A stretch of 64,000 nt of DNA from Raffaelea ambrosiae (Eukaryota > Ascomycota > Sordariomycetes > Ophiostomatales > Ophiostomataceae), in the NCBI GenBank assembly GCA_002778195.1, contig PCDI01000007.1, positions 1,661,337 through 1,725,336 on the forward strand, read 5' to 3'. Shown in pieces: positions 55,198 to 64,000 of the stretch. Both the position numbers and the translations under genes were made by a program. The notes below the pieces were generated by a model. It had not been told where the DNA came from. It was given only the letters and a program-made list of their open reading frames with translations, and did no database searches. Position 1 is the first letter of the stretch, and the number at the start of each line of letters is the position of its first letter.

Positions 55198-57000
55198 TCA
55201 GTACATGTACCGGAAGTTTACGTTTTGCTGCCGCACCGTTTCGTTAGTGTGGGAAGCAGAAAAAAAGAACAGCGGAAGCAACCGAGGCTTTGTTACGCAC
55301 CAGATCGGTAATGTCTTCAAAGGCGTGCGCGAGGGTCGTGTCGGCAATGGCTTCGCCCCGGGCAATCTTGCCATCGCGGCGCTTGTTCTGGAAAATGTAC
55401 CAGGTCCGCAGGGCAAAGAGTGTGATCTCGAGCAGCACGAAGCAGCCGAGGATGATGGCCAGCGCCAGGAAATAGCGCGGCGCGTCCTGGCTGCGGAAGA
55501 CCTGGGGCCCAACCGCGTTGCCCGCGGCCCAGAAGATGAAGTTGCTGGCAATGACAACGCTCTTCTTGGTCTGGCCGGCGACGTTGCGGGTGACCAGGGA
55601 CAGGACGAGGCCCGAGCAGGCCCAGAAGGAGATCATGATGTAGTACGCCAGCAACAGGCCCACGCGCTTGCTGTGCTCAAAGGGCACGGTGAGCAGCACC
55701 ACCGTGCCTGCAATGGTGGGCACGACCGAGGCCATCATGATCAGCAGCGTCTGGTGGTAGCGGCGATCCAGGTACATGCCCGACAACATGGTGATGATCT
55801 GCACGGCACCCGATACCATCTGCAGCAGCTGTGTCTGCCATGTGGAGAAGCCAAAGGACTTGATGATGATGTTGGCAAAGGCGCCCAGGCCGCCAGAAGG
55901 CAGTGTGAGAAACACCTGGATGAGAGCGAAGCACCAGACTGGGCAAAAGGGTTTGTTAGCACGAGCGCAGAGAAAAGAAGAAAAAAAAAGGAATGCATGG
56001 TCATAATGAAAACAACGAAAAGGGGAAGAGGAATGGTATTGGGGGGGGGGGNGGGGCTCACCCTGGGGGTCCCTGGTGGCCTCGACCAGCTGCTCCATGC
56101 GGAACTTGCGGTTCTGGAGACCGGTGCGGTTCTTGCGCACGCGCTCAATCATGAGCTTCTTGTCCTCCTCGCTGAAGCAGCGCGCCTTCATGGGCGAGTC
56201 GGGCATCCACCACATGACGAACAGGCCCCAGAAGACGGTGATGATGCCGTAGCTCATAAAGAGCGCCTGCCACGACACGATGGGGCCCGATTCGGGGATG
56301 AAGGAGAAGGCAAACGCCAGCAGACTCCCGAGCATCTGGTTGATTCCGTTCATCATGTACCAGAGCACGACCGTTCTCGCCTGCTCCTCGCGCTTGTACC
56401 ACATGCCCGACAGCAGCACAAACGACGGCTGGCAGACCGTCTCGAACAGGCCCAGCAGCGCGCGCAGGGTAATCAGCACTTTGAAGCTCTTGCCCACCGC
56501 GTGCAGCGCGAGAACGACGCCCCACAGGATGATGTTGAGGCTGAGCCACTTGGCGATGGGCACGCGCTGGATGATGTAGTTTTCCGGATACTCGCAGACG
56601 ACAATGACCACGTAGATGATCGTGGTTAACCAGCTGTACTGTCATGGTGTCAGCAAACCGCCAATAGGCCGTGGGAGCACAGATCAACCAAGGAACAACT
56701 CACCTGGGTGCCCACCAGATGCGCGTCCTCAATGATGCCCATGATGGAGGAGAACGACATGGTCCCCTTGTCCAGCGCCTGCATGAGATAGGTCACCACC
56801 ATGACGGACAGCACGCGCTTGTCGATGAGACGCTTGAGGCGCTTGTCGGTCGCCTCGTCGATCTCAATCACCGTCTCGGCGGCATACTTGGACACTTCCT
56901 GGTCGACCAGATCATGTCTGACGTGGTTCTTGTCGAACTCGTCGTCCGGGGCCGTTTCGACCATCTCGGTGGCCTGGATTGCTTTGTTTGGAGACGCCAT
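55198..57000 (-). CDS. MFS transporter, anion:cation symporter (Dal5-like) family
   Basis: Exons 57000-56704, 56638-56062, 55938-55301 and 55227-55198 give 513 aa. The last exon of ten codons (QNVNFRYMY then stop) is supported by a GTGCGT donor, a CTAAC branch point and a CAG acceptor; without it the frame reads into a non-family tail. TM1 ends MQALDKGTMSFSSIMGI, with the family D-K motif. Other marks: YPENYIIQRVPIAKW, GLFETVCQPSFVLLSGMWY and FANIIIKSFGFSTWQTQLLQ. Family knowledge: plasma-membrane uptake of organic anions such as allantoate, nicotinate or vitamins; substrate unknown. It is a diverged paralogue of the gene at 9995-11735. Intron 55939-56061 contains a G run with one undetermined base. 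Confidence 0.88.
56041..56056. other. Undetermined base (n) within G run
   Basis: Position 56052 is n inside a run of G in an intron of the Dal5-like transporter. The run length is therefore uncertain, but coding sequence is unaffected. Confidence 0.95.
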
Positions 57001-57955
57001 GGTAGAAACTATGCGCAGACAAAGCAGAGCCGCGTACAAAGAGGAGAAACAAGCAAAAAAAAAAGGGGGGGGGGGGGAGGAAACCCTTTTCTGTTTAGAC
57101 GAGGCAGTGGAAGAACACCGTGGAGAGGAGACAGAAAACGGCGCAGTCTCGATGCATTCAGGGTGGCTACGGTACGGCTTAAGTCTCAACAAGAACAAGG
57201 CAAGGCACATGGGCAAAGAGGACGCGGAGCACAGGCAGAGAGAGGGGACAGCAGGGCCAGGGTCTACGCGGTCCATGGCGGTGCTGGGTAGTATCCATAA
57301 CCGGTGTATGTCTACCACCTCACATGCTCGTCTGCGTCTGCGGCGGCCACGTTTGGGGCACGTTGTATGGCTGGGCGGCGGCGAAAACAAGCTAATCTTG
57401 GCAGGAGACGGGCGGAAATGAAAGCCTGTCAGCTCAATAGACTGCAATCACGAAAATCGGAACATGAAGTGCGGTGGTTGCGAAAACGAGCCGTGCACGC
57501 GGAACTGGGACCCAGGAGAAAGAAATCTTACGACCGCCTAGCCCGGCCACGACGGAGGATCATTGAGTGTGGTGTCGCAGCCGCTAAAGACCACCCGTTC
57601 AAGACAGCCTAGGGGTGGTGGGAGACCAAGGCGGATGGACTGACGCATACATAGTACAAGTATCTTACGTCTGCGCTCTTCTTACACAAGAAACGCAGCA
57701 GGCCCCACAGCGCCCCCCCACCGACACTTCCTCTCCAGTCTCCCCACGGGGACCCCAAAAGCGGATAGTAGCAGCCCTAGTCTGTACGCCTAGACCGCTG
57801 GACCGCGGTCGCCCGGAGCAACACTCGCCGAAATCAGCGCTGGGCAATGCTGCTATGTAGATGGCACCCTCAATTCACGGCGGGCGTCGACTCTGTGACA
57901 AAGCTGAGACGAAGCGTACTGTGCTCGTATGCCATTGTCCGCCCAATTTCCTACT
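57001..57955. other. Intergenic region, no gene seen
   Basis: Upstream of the Dal5-like gene (minus) and downstream of the sugar transporter (minus). Contains an A run followed by a G run (57056-57078). No supported gene. Confidence 0.4.
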
Positions 57956-60108
57956 TCACTGGTCCTTGATCTCGACTTGAACGGCTTCCGCCGCATGCGT
58001 GCTGGAGACTGTTTTCTCGAGGCCCGCCGTCGAACCGTGGTCAGCGCCGTCCTCCTTATCCGTGACTCTCGTGACCCCAAACAGTTCGTCCATCTTTTCC
58101 AGAGACAGGCCTGTCGAGATTCGTTAGGTGGACGGTTGGGACACTCGGCGCACGGGAATGCTGCGAACGTACCTTTGGTCTCGGGCACAAAGAAGAAGAC
58201 AAAAAGCCACATGGAGAAGCAGAAGCAGCTGAAAATGATGTACGTTCTGTTGATCGTCGCTCGTTGTCAGCCGGTTCAAGACACGAGTGCCGGGACGAGT
58301 TGAGAAACTTACCCATATCCATCACGGCCGACGTTGGCCACTGGGTGGCGGTCAGTCTTTTTGCGCGACGCACAAGCGGATACGGTGGGATGGCTGTTCA
58401 CTCACACATGGACGGAACAGCTCGGGCCGTCACGTAGTTGAACAACCACTGCGATGCCGCGGCAAAGGACACGTTCATAGACCGCAGCCGGGCGCTGGGG
58501 ATCTCGGTGACCACGATCCAGCAGCACGCACCCCATCCGAGCTGGAAAAACACCGCAAACAGGTAGATGCACACCAGCGCCACGTAGCCCGCGGGGGCGA
58601 TGGGACGTCCGGCCTCGGGAGGGTCGATGCGGATGTAGAGCCCAATGTACAGCATGGCCAGGCCCATGGCAATCGACGTCCAGAGCAGCGACGGCCGGCG
58701 GCCCAGCGAGTCGGCCAGAAACAGGAGGAAGCAGGTGCACGAGACCATTTTGACAATCCCGTAGATGCCCGTGGCAAACAGCCCTGTCGACGTGCCGGTG
58801 ATGCCGACGTTTTGGAAGATCGTGGGCGCGTAGTAGTTGATGGAGTTGACGCCCGTCATGCACTGGCACATCATCAGCGCGATGCTGATCAGCGCCCTGT
58901 TCCGGTTGCCCGGGATGGTCCACATCTCCCGCTGCAGGCTCCAGAAGCCGGCCCCGTGGACCAGGCGGCGCTCGCTCTCCAGCTGCGCGTAGATGTCCTG
59001 GAACTCGGACGCGACATACGGGTGGTCCGCGGGCAGGTGCCGGACCAGCGCCAGCACCGACCGGGCCTCCTCCCACTTGTCCTGCTTGGCCAGGAACCGC
59101 GGCGTCTCGTTGAGCAGGGCCATGCCGCCCATCAAAAAGACGCACGGGATGCCTTGCATGGCCAGGGGGACAATGTACACGGCGGCACCCTGGAGGTGCT
59201 GCTGGGTGCCGTAGTTGATCCAAAACGCCAGCATGACGCCAAACGTGTTGAAGAACTGGAAAAAGCTGGTCAGGGCGCCGCGGATGGCCCGCGGAGCATT
59301 CTCCGACACGTACAGCGGAGCCGCCATCGAGGCCGCACCACACCCCACACCGGCCAGAAATCTTTGTCCGTGTCAGCCAGTACTCCCCATCTTCTCGTCG
59401 CGATTCGAAATCGTGGAACGGGGAGGGCAGGAACATCTACCTTCCAATATACATGCAGGCCAGGTAGCCCGAGGCCGAAAACTGCAGGACGATGCCGACA
59501 AGGCCCACAAACGCCCAGAGCATCAGCGAGATGCGCCGGCCCCATCTGTCGGCAATGGGGTAGGCGATGAGGGCGCCCGCAAAGCAGCCCAGCTGCAAGG
59601 TGGACACAATGTTGGCGGAGAGTGTAGCCTGGGCCGATTTCGACAGACCCTCAAAGTGGTACTTCCTGGAGGTAGACGTCAGCAGGTTTTTCTTTTTTTT
59701 CTTTTTTTCTTTTTTTTCTTTTTTTTCTTTTTTTTCTTTTTTTTCTTTTTTTTCTTTTTTTTCTTTTTTTTCTCTTTCTTTTTCTGCTTCTGTTTCCGGT
59801 TTGCTTTTGTCTTTCTTCGCATCTCCTCTTGCTTTCCTTCTGACATAAACGAAAGAAGGTACACACTTCATAAAAGGCTCTAGCACAATGACGCCACCAA
59901 TGGCACCTGTGTCCATACCGAACAACAGACCAGCAGAGCATGCCTATCGAAACAAAATACTGTCAGTCGGGGCGAGCGATTGATTTTCAGTGCGGGAGTC
60001 TCTGCAGCTCACAGTGAGAGTCAGAATCAAGACCCGCCACCCGTATATCTCGGGCGGGTCAGCCTTCATGGCGTCATTGTGGATGATCTTCTTGAGAAAG
60101 GATGCCAT
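57956..60108 (-). CDS. MFS sugar transporter (hexose transporter-like, SP family)
   Basis: Exons 60108-60013, 59943-59867, 59665-59441, 59361-58406, 58340-58313, 58246-58173 and 58110-57956 give 536 aa in one frame. TM1 contains SAGLLFGMDTGAIGGVI. The loop motif DRWGRRISLML, then RFLAGVGCGAASMAAPLYVS follow. The central motif is QCMTGVNSINYYAPTIFQNV, the second-half loop LADSLGRRPSLLW, and the C-terminal signature is FFFVPETKGLSLEKMDELFG. Family knowledge: twelve-helix plasma-membrane uptake of hexoses, pentoses, inositol or sugar acids; the NYYAPTIF block marks the sugar-porter family. An upstream in-frame ATG at 60198 exists but is not favoured. The 28-nt fifth exon and the repeat-filled second intron (59666-59866) are unusual. 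Confidence 0.9.
59687..59782. repeat. Microsatellite (CTTTTTTTT)n in sugar-transporter intron
   Basis: About ten units of C followed by mostly eight T, filling half of the 201-nt intron. On the transcript it is (AAAAAAAAG)n. Confidence 0.9.
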
Positions 60109-60714
60109 GGCGGATATCTCGCATCCGGAGCCGCGCGAAACAAAAGCCAAAGCTGCTAAGAAAAGAGACAAAAGGATTCCTGGACCTGATTTGCACACGC
60201 GAGTCTTTCTCCCCCAGCTTCTCTTTCACAGCCGTGGTCGCGGCGGCGTCTCGTATGAATAAATAGCCTGGCCATCGCGGGGAACGATGCGATCGACAGA
60301 AGGCAATGCTACCCCGGCGACAGTCTTCCACGACCTGCTGGACTCGGCAATACGGCAGGATGGGGGTTGGCTTGGCCCTGGTCGTTGGATCCTTCTACCC
60401 GGCCAGTTGCAATCCGTGCAGCTGCACGTTGCATTTCCATCTGGGGAACGAATCTCCATCCTGTAGTGTTATCTGGGGTAGTGCTGACAACAATGTGGAG
60501 AGAAATATAAGAAAGAATCCGGGGCTCCGCATTCTGTCTGGATGTGTATCGGATAATGACCAACGGCATCCGCTGCAGCGGAAGACCGGTTCCGCGCGTT
60601 TTGTCTCGCTCGCTGAATTTTGAACTTTGATTTTTTATTCTGCACATGCTCAAAAGAATAGGCGCCAAGTGTACATCCTTTGTCGACTCAATCCATGGAG
60701 CTGTCTACACAGCT
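60109..60714. other. Intergenic region, no gene seen
   Basis: Upstream of the sugar transporter and downstream of the next regulator, both minus. No supported gene. Confidence 0.4.
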
Positions 60715-63099
60715 TCAGTCAAATCGCACCCATTCCGGAAGTCCCCAGTTATCCAAAATCTGACTGATTTCGAAATGCGTGTTGGCACTCGAATCTTCCG
60801 CAATTTCGTGAACATCTCCATGTCCCATTCCCTGAAAGTCTATCTGGGACGAAATACCCGCACTGCTCGTCTCCCCTTGTCCCTGGAGACTGTCTCTGTT
60901 TGCAAGCGGCGTGGGCGCGCCAATGCATGGCTTGAGTGATGCCCCATGCCGCTCTACTTCCCGTTGCAGTTCTTCCAATATGAGGTTGTACTTTTCTCCG
61001 GGCGTATTTTGTCTCGCGGCCATAGCCAGCCGCTTTTGCCATTTCTCGGCCGCAGATATCTCAGCCGCAGAGACCCGTTCCTTCAGCGCGATGTCGTTGA
61101 TCGAGAGCTCGGATAGGCCAGGAGATTTGGCTACCGGAATGTCTGCGACATCCTGCTGTTGACGTTGGACCATGACAAAGATATAAATCACTGCAATGGC
61201 GCAGAATGACACGTATTGGACGAGCCACATGCTGTACAAGCCAGTGTCTTCCTCGGTCAGACATTCCAGTGTCTCGAGAACCGACAAGGCAGCATCCACG
61301 CAATTGTGAATGCATGCAGTGAGGTCTTCCCGGCAGTCTGACGCGTGGCTTGTCCTACAGGACACCTTTCTGAGAAGAAAGGGGCGGTTGGCGTGGATGA
61401 TGGCATGGGCTTGAGCGATTCGAATGAGAACGCATTGGCGGCGGAACAATGGACTCAAGCTCGAGGGCGAGACATCGCGCAGCAGGACAGGGAGGGCTCG
61501 CTCCCAGACACCGAGGGCGCGGGTGCTGCATTGTACGCGCGCTATATGGTCCTCGAGCGCGCACGGCGTGAGAGAGTAGATCTCGTGGGACGCTCTCCCG
61601 ATGATGCGGGCCAGTCTTTGAAAGCTCTCAGTCAGTTTTCATGAATTCCAGAACTGCGAGTTGTTGACAATCTCACTCAGCCTGGGCATTCGCCGCCTCC
61701 ATTATGCTGTCAGCCGGCCTTTTCACTCGAGGTAACTCTGCCTTGCCGAGGGCCAAGGCTTCGTCGTTCAAGGCAGCAGGGAACTCTTGGTCGTGGTCGT
61801 AGTCTTGTATAAGTCGGGGACGGCCGCCCATAACGCTCAAATACCGGTCGAGGATGTAGACGGCCCAAAATGCACGCTTTCGACATTCGTGCTCTACAAG
61901 GCCGATCTCATGCTTGTATCCGTGGTGGCGCTTTTTTCGATGCAGACCAATCGTGATGGCCATCGAAACAAGAACCCCAAACTTGGAGTACGCTTCGTTG
62001 GCTCTTGGCGTGGAGAGCAGGTAGAAACATTCTGCGAGTCGTGCTTGGACCGACTCTAGGTTTGGTGTGCCAGTATCATGCTGGAGAATGTGGCATGCAT
62101 GCCCGTAGAAACTTGCACTGGAGCCAGGGTCAGCAGATGTTACACGAAAAAATTAAAGACCCGTACGTTCCTACCTCTGCTCATTGAGTGCCCGGGACTC
62201 GTCGTCCTTGCAGTCTTCGCGTGCGGTGGCCTCTGCGAATATCATCAGAAGCACGGCGGATTTTCCTGCGAAAGGGCCTCGAAGCAGACACGTGGATTTG
62301 TTTGAACCCTGGTAGACTGCCGTCATCCAGTTCTCTATGGTCCCCTGATGGAGAAACCTATAGAACGGAGTTGACATCTCAAAGTATCTCTCGACCAACA
62401 AATTCGCGCAATGTCGTGACGGTAGAACGGCAAGCTCACAAGGGAGGCCCTGACTCCATGATAAGTTGTACCGGTAGGGAGACGGTTTGTCGGGGCGCGT
62501 TTCCGCATCGAGTTCTTTCCAAACAGCAGAGACATGGCTCTCTTTGTCGGTATTCTTCAACTGTGTCCAGGCACACTCCAGGAATGTGAGGGGAGATGAC
62601 GGGCCATGATATTGTCCATTGACGTCTATATTGGGCACAGCCGAGTGGCATGGCGAGACCTCATCGAAACGCGTCTCTGGTGACCCCTGTCTAGGATGAG
62701 GAACGGCAGCTCTGGCGCCAGTTGTATTTGGCACGTCTGAGGCCACCTGGATTGCAGGCAGTCGTCCACGCGTGTAAACGGCCGTGTACTCGCAAGCAAT
62801 AGTCAACTGCCGACAGCGAACGCATGGCAGTGCGCCAGAGCACTTGGTTTTTCGCCTATCAGAGACGAGCCTCATGTGTTACTTCTCCGGCCCCGAATCA
62901 AGCTGAGATTCTATAGCATCACTCACCTCTTACACGCGTCGCAGGCTCGGCTGGTCTTTGTCCTTTCGACTGGGCGGTCGGCGGTCCGCTTCCGGGGCCG
63001 AATATGTGACTGTATCGAGCCGACGAGCTTCCTTTTCCGCGCACTGGTCGGCTCCGTCCCAGGCATCCCGCTCCATAGTTCTGAGTCGGGATCGGCCAT
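60715..63099 (-). CDS. Zn2Cys6 transcription factor with fungal-specific TF domain
   Basis: Exons 63099-62927, 62855-62175, 62117-61677 and 61624-60715 give 734 aa. The zinc cluster is split by intron 1: Cys53, 56, 63, 69, 72 and 79 (RACDACKRRKTKCSGALPC, then VRC). A basic stretch RPRKRTADR precedes it. The middle homology region includes FYGHACHILQHDTGTPN, SMAITIGLHRKK, CRKRAFWAVYILDRYLS and GGRPRLIQDYDHDQEFP, the classic Fungal_trans core. The acceptor of exon 4 (GAGAG then C) is chosen to keep frame and is less certain. It is head-to-head with a P450 that leaves the window (521 bp apart), so that P450 is its likely target. Confidence 0.87.
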
Positions 63100-63620
63100 G
63101 GCACGTCGTACGTGACAAAACTTACCACATCCACTTCGACGGGAAATAGAGCAAGCTTCACGGTATTACGTTTCCGATGGTGAGGGTTCATATGTCTTGG
63201 AATCCGCCGTTTCTCTGTTTCCCCGCCCGAAGTGCTTGACGGTCTTGCCGGGCGGAAGCAATCTTACGCAGCGGGTCATCTGTTCCCCAAAAGCCACATA
63301 GTTTCGGATACTTTTCCGCAGCGTGGATCGGGTTCCTATTGGATAGTACAGACGGCTGAAGGCGGTCTCGACTGTATGCTTTACAGAATAGGAATGTTCA
63401 AGCAGGAAGGCCGAACAAAACCATGCCGGCCGCCATGCGTCGGTTGTGGACAGTGGAAATGACCACCTGAACTGCCATATACAAATAGACTGTCTGCTAA
63501 TGTCTGCTGATGTCTGCTGATGAAAACACCGGATGACTATGAAACTCTAATTCCACCCTGGTCTGACACGTTCGCTCATAAACATTGCCCTACACCACGT
63601 GCCCTGCTACTACCTCTGCG
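63100..63620. promoter_or_regulatory. Divergent promoter region, Zn2Cys6 regulator / P450
   Basis: 521 bp between start codons. GTCTGCTGAT-type words recur at 63489-63520 (TGTCTGCTAATGTCTGCTGA followed by TGTCTGCTGATG). Possible CGG half-sites occur near 63209-63273, not arranged as a clear palindrome. Confidence 0.4.
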
Positions 63621-63992
63621 ATGATCAGCAGTCGAAACATTTATGACCTGGCCGCACAGGCGTCCCTTTCTGACTTACTTCGGGTGGTTTCTGTTGCGAT
63701 CTTTGGCTTTATTGTTGTGTATGTGTTGTACAATGAGTTCCTACGCCTGTCGTCAAGGCTGTCCGGCATTGGGGGTCCAAAGGGTCTACCGCTCATTGGC
63801 AACCTGTGGGCGATCCGGAAGAATGCAGCAGAACAGTACCGGCTTTGGTCCGTCAAGTATGGTCCGGTGTACCAAGTGTCGCTGGGGAATATCCCAGTCG
63901 TCATTGTGAACTCGGCAGAGGCTGCAAAGGGTATATTTGGCTTGAATGCCCAGGCTCTCAGCTCGCGACCAGAGTTCTATACCTTCCACAAG
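63621..63992 (+). CDS. Cytochrome P450, N-terminal part (runs off the window)
   Basis: First exon of 124 codons from ATG 63621 to a likely GT donor at 63993 (AAG then GTATTT). A hydrophobic ER anchor spans about residues 20-38. The proline-rich hinge with GPKGLPLIGNL lies near 51-61, followed by YRLWSVKYGPVYQVSLGNIP, VVIVNSAEAAKGIF and LSSRPEFYTFHK, the usual beta1 and helix B/C layout. Heme-binding and ExxR parts lie beyond the right edge, so subfamily and completeness cannot be judged. It differs from the broken P450 at 18640-20379 in its N-terminal layout. Confidence 0.8.
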
Positions 63993-64000
63993 GTATTTCG

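Overview
The window looks like chromosomal DNA of a GC-rich filamentous ascomycete, most likely a Sordariomycete. Genes are split by short GT-AG introns of 42 to about 240 nt. Several introns end in TACTAAC- or CTAAC-type branch points. Fungal-only families dominate: Zn2Cys6 regulators, anion:cation symporters, Hri1, vacuolar alpha-mannosidase. I assign 28 protein-coding loci. I saw no rRNA, convincing tRNA, CRISPR array or transposon. Exons were joined by hand from reading frame, splice sites and conserved motifs; every multi-exon model closes in frame unless stated.

Layout. 0.4-17.2 kb: an oxidative-catabolism-like block with two group A FAD monooxygenases, a large Zn2Cys6 regulator, a flavin-containing monooxygenase, an SDR, a Dal5-type symporter, a small ASCH/PUA-like protein and a DHA1 transporter. 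17.6-18.4 kb: an Hri1 homologue. 18.6-27.3 kb: a P450 broken by one stop codon, an SDR divergent from a small Zn2Cys6 regulator, a second Zn2Cys6 regulator and an HSL-type esterase. 28.3-39.2 kb: an atypical SDR with a lysine-rich insert, a C2H2/fungal-TF regulator head-to-head with a RidA gene, an SMP-30-type lactonase head-to-head with an NCS1 permease, and a sulfotransferase-like gene. 39.2-41.8 kb: a 2.5 kb repeat-bearing stretch without genes. 41.8-49.4 kb: an MFS transporter, an arylsulfotransferase-like membrane or secreted protein and a second FMO. 50.8-54.4 kb: vacuolar alpha-mannosidase with an apparent one-base frameshift. 55.2-64 kb: a second Dal5-type symporter, a sugar transporter, a Zn2Cys6 regulator and, divergent from it, a P450 that runs off the right edge.

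How the genes may work together. The window has no PKS, NRPS, terpene synthase or DMATS, so it is not a complete classical metabolite cluster. It reads as a string of regulator + transporter + redox-enzyme modules typical of accessory fungal DNA. The most coherent candidate system is 28.3-37.0 kb (regulator, RidA, lactonase, NCS1 permease, SDR), which could import and break down an N-containing heterocycle or lactone; this is inference. The TF/P450 pair at the right edge suggests another module beyond the window.
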